Assembly: GCA_021307315.1 (NCBI GenBank)
Contig: JAJSPD010000002.1
Span: forward strand, 186,001 to 250,000
Length of the DNA stretch: 64,000 nucleotides
From: Bisporella sp. PMI_857
Lineage: Eukaryota; Ascomycota; Leotiomycetes; Helotiales; Helotiaceae
Direction: 5' to 3'
Part shown: piece by piece, positions 35,396 to 48,360 of the stretch
Numbering within the stretch: the first letter of the stretch is position 1
How the letters are laid out: every line of letters begins with the position of its first letter
The notes under the pieces: generated by a model
Databases searched by the model: none
Told to the model about the DNA's origin: nothing
Seen by the model: the letters and a program-made list of their open reading frames with translations, nothing else
Made by a program: the position numbers and the translations under genes

Positions 35396-37866
35396 CTATT
35401 CTGGGTGTACCCCGCACGCCTACCCACCGACCAAGTACTATAGTACCCCATCGTGCCCCAATAATTAAGGAGTCGGCACCTGCCGATGACATGTCCATTC
35501 GACCCCCTGTTTACCCCAAGGACGATCTCCCTTTATTTTCGGTTGCTTTCGGCACGTCCTCCCCACATGACTCCATCCAACTCCTTGTCTGCCGCCCGGT
35601 TCAACAGCACTCATGGATTCAAATGATTGAACCTACATGATCGCATTCGCTAGACGCCTTCTTTTAACTTCATCCCTTGAATCTTAATAGTAATCCTCAG
35701 GTTCATGACCTGAAATTCTGTTCATTCTCTTGACTTTCGATTCGTAGTGAACTTGCCAATTGTTGGAACAGGATCGGGAAATCGAGCTTAGGGTTGTCCT
35801 TTCTTCAAGATAGCGCTAGGAGAGCTGCAATCACGGCCCTTATCGTTGATGATAAGATGGTGTTATTGAGGTATTTGATAATAATTTCCACGAGTCGCAC
35901 TTGAAGGCCCTGAATATGCAGGGCTAGCACCGTGTGACTTCTTGGGGGTCAGGAGCCCAGTCGGCGTTGAAACTATTCAGGCCTGCGTCGCAAATAGGAC
36001 GAGGCCAAAACACTAGTAATTTAGCTTCCTAACGGCAGCACTAGCACCAGTTCCAAGGAGCCGGAGCCATACTAGTACGGCAAGAGTCGTGCCCCAGGAA
36101 GTCTACTACAGTGCTAATTGCCAGATATTCTCGGTTCTGCCATACTGTACAGTCATTCTAACAGTCAATGATTTATTATTAGGGCCCACTATTGTGGATT
36201 AAAGTCTGCTTTAGCACAGCCATTTGCACCAAGGTTATTACACGTGGAATTTATACTTTCATCTACGCCAGCTGCGCCTATGCACAGAACTTATACCTAG
36301 ATTCTGTTGCTTGCATATAAAGCGGCGATCAAACACCGAGGTCTGATGGAAGCGCTGAAGCTGTGCGAGTGCGGTCTTTAGTTTGGAACCAATCGAAGCC
36401 ACTAATTCATATTTCTTCGTCCGATAACCCAGCAATCCATAAACTCTAAATGAATTGACAGGAATAACATGACTCGGTAGGGTACGCCGTCAAATATGAG
36501 AGCATTCGGACAAGTTGTTGGCGGAATCAATATTCAAATTTGAACTTGTAATGCACAGAAAGATGAGTTCACGACTTTTCAGAACTGTGCAGAATCTTTG
36601 ATATACTCTTGTGGCTCCCTCCAGTCCTGTATTTGCATTTGTTTAGACTATTCCATGAGACTAAACATTACTTTGCTTGCTGCAGAACTAATAGTGCTAC
36701 ATCTATAGCGTCTTGTAGCATGATCTAGTGCTAGGTGACAGGCCTGCTATGCGGATTTGCCGCACTATCCACTATCTTCGATGCTCGTCTGAACGACCTC
36801 CTAATTTACTTCCACAACTATACCTTAACCCACTAATTGAAGCTATTCTTTACTTACTAAGCCAATTCATTTTAGCTTTGTGTTCGTGATGACGAAATCT
36901 GAGGCTGCTTAAACTTTCGCTTACCCTTATTCGTTGTTGCCACAGAATCCAAGAAACGTGATCCTGGGAAGCAACGCTATTGCTTAGGGGCTTGGGTGTT
37001 CGTCGGGAAATACGCCATCTTTCCAAGCTAGGCCTTCCTATGTACTTCTTGCTGCATGATCAACATAAAACAATGCAGATTCGGTAAGGATGAGTCCAAA
37101 GCCTACAGGAGGCTGCTCAACCGAGGCAACAATCACGGGGAGTTATTCTGATAATGAGGTTTAGATAAACTGCAAGTTTGGTGATAATTTCTATCATGCA
37201 CGCTTCGCCAACTGTATCTTCGACGCATTTCCCACGGCTCCCGTCCCCCTGCCCCCGAATAAAGTTTAACTATTAAGGTGTGTTAGGCGCCAAAAGTTTA
37301 ATTTTGAAACAGGGGGGGGATAGATAGTAGAGGGGCAGCCGCAAGAGCAACCGCAAATCTAATCCCATGGTTCCCCAACCTCAGCCACCATCTTGGACCG
37401 AGGGTATGATATCAACCAAGTTGCTTTGACCAGGTACGGTCGCTTCTAGGACGATAGTTACCCAAATTAGTAAACTAAGTATATCTTCGAGCTTTTCCAA
37501 GTGACAGATGCGGGCATCAAAACATAAAGTTTAATGCGAATTTGTTTCAAAAGTAGGGTAAACATCACCATTAAAAGCTCGACCTATTCAAGCTATGTAA
37601 ATATCTATCTAATACCCATAACGCCACAGCACTACTATCCCCCTACCTATTTAAAGTTAAACCTTTAGCGGCGAACAGACCTTAATATGTAACCTTTGTT
37701 CCTAGCTAGAGGGGCTTGCGAACAGTATAGGCTTGGTTGAATTTTGCCGAACATATATACAGACGGCAGCTGCGTATCTTAGAGATATGGTATCCCTTCT
37801 GAAACTCACCTTTGACCACGAAGGGCCGAAGCAGCCATTGCACCACCGCATTTCGAAGAAAAAAAA
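35396..37866. other. Gene-poor region
   Basis: About 2.5 kb with no supportable gene. A frame at 35392-35640 is Pro-rich without a start context. Near 37245-37320 a C-rich stretch and a G-run face each other around AAAGTTTAA words, a weak imperfect inverted repeat. Confidence 0.45.
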
Positions 37867-39274
37867 ATGAACACCACTACATACAGTGCTGAATATTTGG
37901 CCGAGACGAAGCAAGACTACTTGCGAAGGCTCGATGCAGCAATTATTACCTTTGCAATCGTTTTTGTTGCCGCGAGAATCTTTATAAGGCAAAGATGGGG
38001 AACGGGCATTTCAGCCGACGATTGGGTTCTTGTCGTCTCCGCAGTGAGTAGTCACGAAAGCGAAATCCGGTTTTAACAGCCCAGGAGCTAATTTGCTTCT
38101 GCAGGTATTTTTTATTGCCGTCGCGGTGTCAAATGTATTCAGTAGGTTATCCGAAAGGCAAAAACTGCCATCTTGCAGCGGCGTTTCTAATATTTAAAGT
38201 GATTAACCATGGAATGGGATTACATCTAGCAGTAGTCTCGGCGGATGACTTCTCTTCTATGCTTCAAGTATAACACCGCATTTATTACCGCTAACCTTTT
38301 TATTCACTAATACATTTCATGCTATAGAGCCTCATGGTTAGCGAATGCACTTACGCAGTATCGATCGCTTTAACCAAAATCTCAATCTTGCTTATGTACT
38401 GCCGAGTTTTTCCCGTTAAATCTATGAAAAAAGGAGCTGCGATTCTTGGCTGTCTTACTATCGCTTGGGCTATCGCTACTTTAGTACCCTCTATTTTTCA
38501 GTGCACGCCAATTAAAAAAGCGTGGTTGCCGACATTGCCTTATGGCAACTGTATTAATCTTAAGGCGTGGTTTATAGGAAGTGCAGCGCCAAATATTCTT
38601 ACGGATATTGCGATTCTAATGCTGCCTATTCCCCAAATTTGGAAGCTGCATATGAGTGTTTCGAAAAAGATCTCGATAACAATAGTGTTTCTTTTAGGAA
38701 GCTTGTAAGTATTTCTCTTCTTCCTCTTTTCCTTTTTTTGCAAAAGCAGATTTTGCTAATAGAGATAAAAGCGTTGTTGCCGCGAGCATATATCGTTTAT
38801 TCGCTCTTTTAACTTTCGATCCCTCGGACTTTACATGTGAAACATTCTTTCCATCATTTCTCATTTATCTTTTGAAAACTAATACGGGTAGACTCAACGT
38901 CAGCCGCAAGCGCCTGGTCCGTAGTTGAAGTAGCGGCAGGCCTGGTATCGGCCTGCCTCCCAACATTCGGCCCCGTCTTTCAGCTTCTTAAACAGAAATT
39001 TGGCATCCAGACCATCCTATCTTCTAAAAGGAAATCAGTCTCGGAACCTATCGGCCTCGTGACTATTGGGGGAGGAAGGTGGAAGAACAGCAGCAAGGGA
39101 TTCAACAATCAAAGTCGACCAGATGTAGAAAATTTCGTTCAGCTCAAAGATGGGAGACTAAGTAAATATGGAATAGAGATTCAAAAAGAAAATGTGAGTG
39201 TGGGTTGCGAGCCGATCGAGCAGAGTGAGAAGGGGGATAGCGGGGATGAGCTCCCGTTGTACAAGAGGCCATGA
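37867..39274 (+). CDS. PTH11-like integral membrane protein
   Basis: Six exons (37867-38043, 38105-38141, 38200-38267, 38328-38704, 38772-38836, 38892-39274) join in phase and give 368 residues. No exon pair alone shows the protein; the fit is judged by the family pattern restored across junctions. Examples are TGISADDWVLVVSA, then NHGMGLHLAVVS, LTKISILLMYCRVFP, LPYGNCIN, SAAPNILTDIAILMLPIP, SFVVAASIYRLFALLTFDPSD and WSVVEVAAGLVSACLPTFGP. These are hallmarks of the fungal rhodopsin-domain/PTH11 family (no retinal Lys is implied). Seven helices are expected, with a 100-residue hydrophilic C-terminal tail. There is no CFEM domain at the N-terminus. Some relatives act in surface sensing; the ligand here is unknown. 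Confidence 0.88.
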
Positions 39275-40388
39275 TTATATAATTATCTTTAGTAACTACA
39301 AGACAATCGCAAGATTAGACCGAAAATTCCTGAACTAATCAATCTCAGAAACGAGGTACCTGTGCTGAGAAGCGAGTACGAGAATCGTTTTCAAGATAAC
39401 CTCGAATTGTACTGGAAGCAACAGAACAACCTGAAAAAAGGAAAATGTCATGTTAAGTGAAACGGCCTCGAGGCTTAAAGCAATAATTGATCAGAAAGAG
39501 GTCGCCACGGTGGAACAAAACCTGCTTCACACCCTTCTATGAATTTACCAAGAGGACTTGTCCTCTAACCATGGTTGTTCTCCTCTTGCTTTTTGTGTCT
39601 TTATCCCCTCTTCTTTCCTATCTCTACAATTACTCTCTCATGTAGGAGATATCTTCCTTTTCAACTATAATCGGCCTGCATATGCGTACTGCCTCTTGGG
39701 CCTTAAGATCCTTCCACGTTCTCTCGATTTGTCGATTCGGCTAGTGTAAAGCCTCAGCACTGTTGTTTCGTTCCCCTTTGTTGCCTAACGTCTGCTCGCA
39801 GCTCCAATTCTGCTTCCGTATGGGTATCTCAAGGTGCAGGTGCGATTATCCAAGCTAATACATTGCCAGCGAGGGCTGCAGCTGCTGGTGCTTTACCGGA
39901 CATCAAGCCTGTGCAACATCAAAATCCAGAGTAGTTTAACTTTACTAGAGCACGCCCATTTCAATCATTTTCTCTCTCACATGTATAGAAATTTTCTCTT
40001 GCCTTACAGATGAATTTGGCACAAAGCCATCGGCAAAAATCCTATAAGAATTATTCCTGGTTTACTATCTACCCTAGAAACTGGTTCTGTTACTGCAACA
40101 GCAATATTTTTTTGGCTGAATCCTATAGTAGCATTATAGCAATTTCAGAGTTTGGTAATGCCTTTAGTATTGCACACATTTGCCTGCTATAGCCAGCTAA
40201 ACTTGTGTATATAAGCCTAACACTGGAGAGTATTTCAAGGTACTAAAAATGACTTTTCGATGTCAAACGGAACGATCCGGAACGTGCGCATCTAACGTTC
40301 CAGAGCTTCTTACACGAATAAACCAACCATTTAGCCTAATTGATTGCTGTTTCGCATATCGCTCATTTTGACTGTCTTGTACTAACCT
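39275..40388. other. Intergenic region
   Basis: No gene I can support. A short open stretch near 39310-39455 is rich in charged residues and another near 39795-39930 is Ala-rich; neither has a start or a clear partner exon. Confidence 0.4.
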
Positions 40389-42340
40389 TAGTCTATTTAT
40401 TACTAGATAGGGGCTTGTTCTTTGCCTTCTCCATCTTCCTGATGGTGCTCTTATATAGAGTTTCAATCTCTTGCGGGATATCCTCAAGAATGTCTTGAAT
40501 GTCTTGATCGGTGTAAGCCTCATTCAACTATTTCATGACAAGAACGGCCCATAAAAAGTTGCCCGCAGATTTCTCGACAATCACATCAATAAAGGTGGCC
40601 GAATCGGCCGAATCGACCGACATACTAGATGAATGACTGGCCATGAAGCGGCTTATGTCGCTTACTAATTCACTCGCGGAAATATAATCTGTGAGCACTC
40701 CAACTTGAAGCGACGAGAAAATCTGGTCGACTTCTGCCGATGGTTGATTCGTTATGAAGATGTTAAGCGGGATGTTATTGTCGACCTTCTGAAATAGAAA
40801 CCGAAAGGTATCGGGGTTCGTCGCTTCCATTGCCTCGTCTAGGGCATTGATAATTAGTAACTAATAATACTTGCCAGTGAAAAATCTTTAACATGATGGA
40901 TGTGATACCTCACAGGCGGTGAAATTTTGACCAAAATACGGCGCGGAGAATGACTACCCGCCACATATTCTTAAAGTCCTTGATATCTAGCGGTGTTCCT
41001 TGCAGTGCTGGATTGAGCACAGCGTCACGTACATTCGAATTGGTTCTTGCCATCTGGTATACCATCGACCGCAAGAAAACACTCAGACTTGTTGTAGAAG
41101 CATCGCTGTACTTCAAGTGATGGCAGCAGGGGCTTCCATGGAGGTGATCGATAACATGACTGGCCGTAATAGACTCCCCTATGGCTGGATTGGCTTGCAG
41201 CCGGTAGTGCCGTTGTGCGTTCGATTCCCGCCACTTGGTAAAGGTTTCTCTTTGCGCCAACCAGTGACGTGAGCCCTACAAACGGTGGTCGTCTCGTGAG
41301 GTCAAAATATCCTTGGAGGAATGGTCAACTTTGAGATAATCGCGTATCATGGACATCTGATTCATCAACAATGCTTCAGAATCTTCATATAGCGACCAGT
41401 TCCATTCAGAAAAGGGAGATGTAACCTATTGAAAAGCCTCTGCTTCCGCTCTGATGACGCCAATCGTTGACTTAAGTCGATTACGAATGGTGCGGTAATT
41501 CGAATCGTGTTGCGACTTGAAGCGGACAAGGTTTCGGTGGTCAGTATTCAAGTGCTGTGATCGCTCCTCCGCATAGCCTGGTACATGGTCAGTATTTATG
41601 AACACTAAAGCATTTAGTAACGAACCTAGCATGGCCGATTCAGGTTCCACTATCAAATCACTCGTGAGGCCAAGGTTCATCGGCTGTGGTTCTGTAAAGG
41701 AATGTAGATGAATCCACGTATAGTGATACCGAAATTGATCATTCCGTTCGCGAAGGGTCTCCGAGTCCGTCTCGAGGTTGGCTAAAAAAAAGCCTTGTTC
41801 CCGTTGGCAGGCGATACTCGCAGCATTTTGTTGAGTGTTTGCGTCAATTCAGCACCTCAGTACGGTGTTCCGAAGAAAAAGATCGAGTATATGCTCGAGG
41901 CGAAGTTTTGGTAAGCTCGATTCTGCTTCGATACGATGCATGCTTTTTTGATGACGAGGCCGCCCATGCTATGACCTATAAACAAGATCGGAGCATTTGC
42001 CTGCAAACGGTAGGATGGCCCTGTAATTCCTCCACCAGCGCCTGTCCATATGCGTGTACACCCAGTGAGCTTTTCTTACAATTTCTCCACGATGAGTCGT
42101 ACTCATACTTGTGAATGCGAACCCTTTCAAACACTAGGTTGAACCCTGGCCATTGCTCTGGCCAGAAGCTGTTGTGGCCTTGGGACCTCATCCATATTGA
42201 TACAGAGCCTCCTCCATGTCCGTGTACAAATGCAAGGTCGGCGATGACCAGTGAGGGGCCACCAGCGTGTTCAAGCCAAATGTGTTGTTCTTCAGCAATT
42301 CTGATTCGGGTGGCTCTTGCGAGCTGCCCCGCCAAATGGT
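40389..42340 (-). pseudogene. Decayed DUF676-NACHT fungal STAND protein
   Basis: Read on the minus strand from right to left. An alpha/beta-hydrolase start (LVIADLAFVHGHGGGSVSIW, then FWPEQWPGF and VRIHKYEYDSSW) lies at about 42050-42260. GHSMGGLVIKKA with the Ser nucleophile is near 41960. A linker (41426-41680) follows. Then come the NACHT region with GSRHWLAQRETFTKW and ANPAIGESI (a degenerate P-loop lacking the Lys) near 41180-41270, and LINALDEAMEA (Walker B) near 40830. The C-terminal piece QDILEDIPQEIETLY is near 40450. Breaks include TAG at 40528-40530, a TAG before GSRHW, a TGA after the Walker-B approach, and frame shifts. Intact homologues couple a lipase-like effector to a NACHT switch in non-self recognition. 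Confidence 0.78.
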
Positions 42341-44419
42341 TAAACTGCGAAAGCTACGACTCAAGATCTACCTCGAAGCCGATGACTCCGAGTGTGACTA
42401 CGTCCAGTTAATTAGCATCCCTTATCAGCTAGCAGCCGCCGGTCTGGGACATACCCGTTAGTCTAAACTTGAAGAAAACTCTGCTAGAACTCGCCATCTC
42501 CGGAGGCTAGAGTACTGCTCGTCGACGATGCTAAGAGTAGCGGCAGGACTTGGCGAAACGGTGCAAAGCAGTTCGGAGGCTCAAGGCACCCGTGAGACAG
42601 GTCACATCACGTCTGCAAGACCAAGGCTGGCGAGCCAGCCCAGACAAGAGGAGGCTCTTGTTGTCGATTGTCGCACAACCTCCCTCCCGCATGATCCGCT
42701 TAGCCATCCATAGCGGCCCGTGTTTTTGCTCAGGACATTTTGCTTGCGTCTATCGATGATGACATTCACCGTAGGGAAACAACGGATGTTATTCGAAAGG
42801 ATCAGCTGGATCCTATTATTCATTGAGATGCTATGAGCAGAAACTAGCAATCACTTCCAGACCTTTCTCGTTCACGTTTACTGTGCAATCTGTGCTCGGT
42901 GTAACCTTAACCTCGTAGGTGTGGGGGTGTTTGTGAGCAGGGAGGCGACGTCCTATAACGTCAGGGTGCCTGCACGCAGAGTAGAGGAGGGGATCCCTGC
43001 GAAGAAGCTGTGTGTATGTTCAAGCTGCCCAAAAGCAAAGCAGAGACTGATCACTCAGCCTGGCGTTTCTGAACGCAAACAAATACAGGGCTTTTCCTCA
43101 TAGGAGAGTCAAAGAAATCATCACCGAAGACGGATAGGCAAGAACTTGATGGAAGATCACTCAATAAAATCGATTCACGTTCTCGAGCAGAGTTGGAATG
43201 ACATTCTTGATCATCTAAACATAGAAAGATGTGAGAGGAATCATATATGTGCCATACCTATAAACAGATTGAAATTCTGTGACCCTGCCGACATCTCCCC
43301 GCAGCGGGTCATATTATCGTGTATGTAATTTGTTACGACTGCTCCAAGCAGATGAGAGATGAGATTCCGGTAGCTGACCTTTTAGGTCTTTGCTACACCA
43401 CTGAATCCTGAGCAATAATTTCCTTACCGTTGAGCAGCCATTTACTGATACTTAATCTCAAAATATTCAAGACTATGAAAGTGGCCCTGCAGCATATGGC
43501 AGGCTCGATCATAAGTGTTTTAACGCTTGACTTTTACAGCAGCAGCAAGCAAGAACTAAGCAAGAGCAGTGCTAGACGTGACTGCAGAGTAATAATCGAT
43601 ATGTCAAAGGTTACATAAAACACCGGTGTGTCCGAATAGGGCGTTGAAGCACACAAGTGCGATCGTTTACAGTGCGTTAGTAGCTATCACGGCCGGGGCA
43701 GGTAGACAAACGATGGACAACTTATAGAGCGCCATGCGATCTTCGTAGTCATCTTCGGAAGCGGAGATAGAAAAATGTTTGTGATATTCCCTTCTCCATT
43801 ACTTGCCCATCCTATACCTGGCTGTGCCTATAGTAGTAAGATTACCCTTTTAGAGTAAGCATATGCATACGCGCTGATGATGATTGGCCCTGGTGAGAGG
43901 CACAATGTCAATATCAGTATCAGCGCCGTTGAAATCTCAAAGGGGGGGAAGAAAGAAAACCAAAAGAAGATAAACATAAAATAAAAAAATAAAATAAATA
44001 CGGAGGACTACTAACTAGCGACGATGTGTTCGTCGATTTCTACGACCTCAAAAGGGTTCTGCTTCTGAAGAGGAGTGGCATTCTTGTCAAACCTGACATG
44101 ATGGCGGAATTGTGCTTGGGATGGAAAGATCAGAGCTGAAAAATAAAGGGTGATATTGTCAAATGATACATTACGGCGCGTGAATTCAGAACACATAACT
44201 TGCTAGTCAAAGTGAATCAAAGGCTAGTGTTTGATACAACGGCGTATCTAAAGCATATTACAGGCATGACAGCCCATACGAACTGCCCGCAGCTTCGAGA
44301 GAGAGAGAGATAATTCACCGGCTCTTGTATAGATGGGGTCCGACCATCATGTTCGAGGCATACGTTCGTTCACGATGGTTGGTGGAGTTCCGATTTGGAT
44401 CTAAAAATCTTGGCATTGA
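42341..44419. other. Gene-poor region with GA microsatellite
   Basis: No gene I can support. Frames at 42115-42759 are shadows of the NACHT relic or lack content; 43146-43328 is isolated. A (GA)7 tract lies at 44297-44310. Confidence 0.45.
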
Positions 44420-45532
44420 CTCCGACTAGTATATGTTACAACTCTTGCATTGTTTAAATGGAAGACTAAATCGATCAATCCATTAGTGGAACTAGTACTA
44501 GATGAGAAAATTATCGTTAGTGGTTTCTTGTATGAAATACCTGCCAAAGGAGATATTATGACGATCATCGCTCATGCCTGTGACACTGGCCGTCCAGTCA
44601 CCCTAGAAAGGCGAGAAAAATGGTGTCGACAAGTCGTCCAAGGAGTCTCGGAGATACATTCCCAAGGATTTCGGCATGGATCACTCAGTAGAGTTATGAC
44701 ACATGGTATTTATATTGATGCTCAGGACAATGTAGTGCTATTTAACCAATTTTGGCGTTTTTTTCAATACGTAAAAGGACATGATGAGGCTTTATTGCAG
44801 CCGGAATATGCCCAGCTAGTGTCAGGCAATGACTCAGACAAATTGAGTTTAATGGTTCGGCCGGAGACTGATATTTACCAACTGGGTTTGTTGCTGTGGC
44901 TTATTGCGGCCCACAAATACTCCTTGTATGGACCTGAACTTTGCAATATAGTTAGATGTGACATGAAAGCCGATATGACTTCTGTCAAGGCGCATAGACG
45001 CGCTCAACTTCCACCTCCTGTGGATCACATACCATGGTATCTGGTCGATGTGATCTCCGCCTGCAGGTCTGAAAATCCCAATGCACGCCCGCCAGCCCGG
45101 AAACTCCTAGAGAAGTTCCCTCCTATATCAGAGACAAGAATAGGCCGACCAGATGAAAGCCTAACTAGATTAGAGGAGCACCTAGAATCTATTAGCTAGT
45201 ACAAAGTTAATTGTAGCCATTTTGGCCAGCGGAGGTGCCAGCGTTCTTTCCATTGAAATATCTGCGCTTCAGCCAACTTCGACCTTTGCCTCGATTGTGT
45301 ATCTCAAGGCATTCATTGCTATGAGCCTGGCCATTGTTTATGGGAATGTTTTGGAAAGAACACGAGCAGGAACTACTATACGAGCGTGAGAGAAAACGGG
45401 TTAAGGGATGTGATTACATTAGCGAATCATGTCGGTCTTGATAAGGAGTTGTTCAGGGGTTTAAGCGAAGTGAACGGAGCAGGAGCTCTGGACGGAGACC
45501 ACTCTGTCAATCTCGCTTGGACCTTAGTTTAA
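44420..45532 (+). pseudogene. Decayed pseudokinase with ZZ zinc finger
   Basis: One register is open from 44420 to 45532 apart from TAG (45197-45199) and TGA (45254-45256). The first 250 residues match the C-terminal part of a protein kinase domain: RREKWCRQVVQGVSEIHSQG, then RHGSLSR where the catalytic HRD/HxD-Asp is missing, DNVVLFNQFW in place of DFG, and RPETDIYQLGLLLWLI (APE-to-F helix region). After the two stops the frame reads CSHFGQRRCQRSFH, ASANFDLCLDC and HCYEPGHCLWECFG, a ZZ-type zinc finger. The N-terminal lobe and a start codon are not visible. Intact fungal relatives pair a kinase-like domain with a ZZ finger. The missing Asp means that even the ancestor was probably a pseudokinase. 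Confidence 0.7.
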
Positions 45533-46601
45533 ATCCATGAAATTTGATATCGAGGCAATGAAATTATTTCATTTTGCGAAATGAGCTGTATACCGAGCTT
45601 TGCCACTTGAAATCAATTGACACCAAGCGACACACCAAATATTGAGCAGGTTCAGTTGTTTTGATTCAACCAATTCTATAATCATGCAAGGTAGAACTTC
45701 TTCAAAATGCAATAGTCGGTTTCCATTTTCTTTTTCTTTTTTAGGATCTTTTTAGGATGCTATTCTTATTCTCTATTTGGTAATCTCTTTGTCGACTTGT
45801 CGCCTTTCAGCCCCAATATGCTGTGATATAATAATAAAGAATCCATTTTCAGGCAGCCACATCGACAACTTGTTGAAACCGAATCTAGAAAAAGACAGTG
45901 CAAAAGTCGATTTTTTAATATTATGAATCTCGTATACCGAATAGGAAAAAAACCGTCATAGGAATAAGAGGCTAGCTCTAAGATACTGTCACTTTCTAGA
46001 TAAATGAAACTGCGGTCACTCCAGAGTAAGCAGATAGCCTAGTTCTCCCCACTCTATGGTCGTATCCGCTGTCCCAAGTGACTATATCGGTAAATGTTAC
46101 TATCTTGAAGCCGAAAAAATAGTCGCTTCTGCCAAATATATGGCGAGGAGGTGACAGCAGCTTGAGACACGAATATTGACCACCCAAACTCAAGAACTCG
46201 GCTACAACTGCTGATATAGATAGATATACTTTGATAAGGCGACAGCGGGAAGTTGCTTGAATGGTAGCTTTCGCTGAAGAGAACATTGGATATCTCATTT
46301 AAGGCAATGGTCACTCTTTGCGAGAGATAATTCGACGAGGTCCACTTGCCCTCGTTCCAAGGATTTCAGTAGGTTTGCAAGGTATGGATAAGTCAGGCGG
46401 CAGCCCCATCATCAAACCACTAGACCACAAGTTCGCACCTAAAGCGATACTTCGCCTATGGGAAAGAGAAGTGGCGTATAAGAGGCACGACTTTAGAGTA
46501 GGAATATTCACAACAAAGTCATGATTCTTGAAATTGTGCCTGTGCTTATTTGGCACTGCCACCATGTGCAAGGATTCCTTACAAAACTTTGTAATATTCC
46601 G
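45533..46601. other. Intergenic region
   Basis: Between the kinase relic and the 3' end of the isomerase gene. Minus-strand frames at 45996-46571 have no family signal and lack splice links to the isomerase, whose stop codon is at 46602-46604. Confidence 0.5.
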
Positions 46602-48029
46602 TCATGGGAAAGAGCTCCTATCTCTGACTTCTTTCGCAGTTCTAACCTCAACTTCTCCATTCGCCATACCAAAATATGCTGCCACAGGCTTCTGTCCGCC
46701 ACCTTCTTCCCCTGCATTGGCTACTTGCAGACCATTCCGGCCATAGAAGAGACCTACTTCTAATATTCCGACTATTCTTTTCAGCCTTCGTCCTAGTTGA
46801 CTATACAATTTTAGGATTAGCAAGAAATCATGAGTTATGGGATTCGCATTTAAACTCAACATACTTCACTTCCCAAATTCCGTTAGTGCCATCGCCTAGT
46901 TGGCCATCTTTAAGATCAGAAGGTATCAGTAGCTTCGGAAATGGTGCATCCATAATCCACATGCCGTTATCTGTCACAACAGGCCCTGCTTTAGCAGATC
47001 CACCTTGGCGGATTTTAGGATCTGAGGAACCGAGGGTGATGAGTATCCTCTTAATTGTTGGTGCAGCTAGAGGAGCAATCTCGATTGGAATAGCTTTCCA
47101 TGCCGTGAGTAGACGTGGTTGGAGTTTGCGATAATCTTCAAGTTAAGATCAGAGTTACATCGTAGTTATCATTCATAACAGAGTCTTACCAGCCACACAA
47201 ACAAACTTCTTGGCTGCTGTTGCTACCAACTTCTCTTGGAAAAGACAAGCTCCTCCGCCTTTAATACAGTTTAAGTCTTCGTCAATCTCATCAGCGCCGT
47301 CGAATGCTACGTCCAGGCTCTCGCGTTTTCCGAAAAGCCCTAAGTCATTCTTTCCCGTAGCGACGTCAATACTAGTTCCAATAGCGAACGGATCAACTTT
47401 CACTGGTGGCATTGCATCAATACTACCTAGTGGGAGATGTGCCTCCAGAATTAACTGTTTGCTCTGACTACATGAAAGTGTGGTCAGTTATGTTATTTCC
47501 ATGTGAAACCGTGATTACATTGCCAGTAGGGGCACAAGCAACGGGTAATTGGAACGACTTACTCGCCAGTGGGTATGAACCGCATCTTGGAAGTGATCTC
47601 AGGACCCTGAGCAACAATTGCTTCAACCACATATACCACCGTACTTCCTGACCCAATGCCAATGTATCTGTAGGAGGGATCGAAGTGATCCTCCACTGCT
47701 TTATATGCCGCGGCACGTTTCGAAGCCTCTACCGTAGATAAGGCTGTAATTGGAATTGGTGGTGCATCAGCTGCTTGCACAACTGGAGTAGCCATTGAGT
47801 TGAGTTTTCGAGAATAGCCAGTACCAGAATATCGGGATAGATAGCAATGGCTCTTCTGAGCAGATATAGCAGATATATTTCCTCGTTTTAGCGCAAGGAC
47901 GAAGGTAGCCGGTGTTCGGCGAAGGAGGCTACCTGAGGAACTCGAGACGAATCTCCTCGCCGGTATGGAGAGTCTAAAGAGCTGCGATAATCTCTTAGAA
48001 AAGCTATAAACTAGAACATCACAACGCAT
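46602..48029 (-). CDS. rki1: Ribose-5-phosphate isomerase A
   Basis: Non-oxidative pentose phosphate pathway enzyme that interconverts ribose-5-phosphate and ribulose-5-phosphate. Four exons (47563-48029, 47190-47467, 46865-47135, 46602-46800) join in phase to give 404 residues. Catalytic and phosphate-binding motifs are [22 protein letters not shown] and [15 protein letters not shown], followed by [13 protein letters not shown] and the C-terminal VGLFYGRNG and [11 protein letters not shown]. The first ATG (48029) adds 78 residues before an in-frame ATG at 47795 ([12 protein letters not shown]), the usual start for the cytosolic enzyme (326 residues). The extension is rich in Arg, Ser and Leu with a single acidic residue, like a mitochondrial presequence. 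The first ATG has a poor context (C at -3), so leaky scanning is plausible. It shares a 331-base promoter with ula1. Confidence 0.94.
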
Positions 48030-48360
48030 GAGCAGAAAAAATCGAAAAGAAATAGGAGCAGACGTTTTGAAAGTTAGGAACTAAAATGTCACCAGAAGGG
48101 GTTGTTGAGCACTAGAGTTTGTGCAGAGGGGTTATTTTCCACCCTCCACCAAACCAAACACAGGCATGCTGCATCTTGATGACAAAATGGTGGGGCAAGA
48201 CTAGACAGTGTCTCCTATCAACACGTGATCAGTCTAAGATAAGAGCTTCACCGTCAGCCTCATCCAACAATATGTGTAACATATTGAAACTCTCACTATA
48301 TATTTGTACCCCACAAAGGCTACTCGTCTACTTATCATAGTATGAGATATTGGTGTCAAA
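48030..48360. promoter_or_regulatory. Bidirectional promoter rki1 / ula1
   Basis: 331 bases between divergent ATGs of two housekeeping genes. Specific sites were not identified. Confidence 0.6.

Noticed and set aside
37245..37320. C-run and G-run facing each other as a MITE
   Set aside because: The arms are imperfect and low-complexity, with no target-site duplication that I could define.
41839..42411. Plus-strand frames overlapping the NACHT relic
   Set aside because: They are antisense shadows. The minus strand carries the recognisable DUF676/NACHT motifs.
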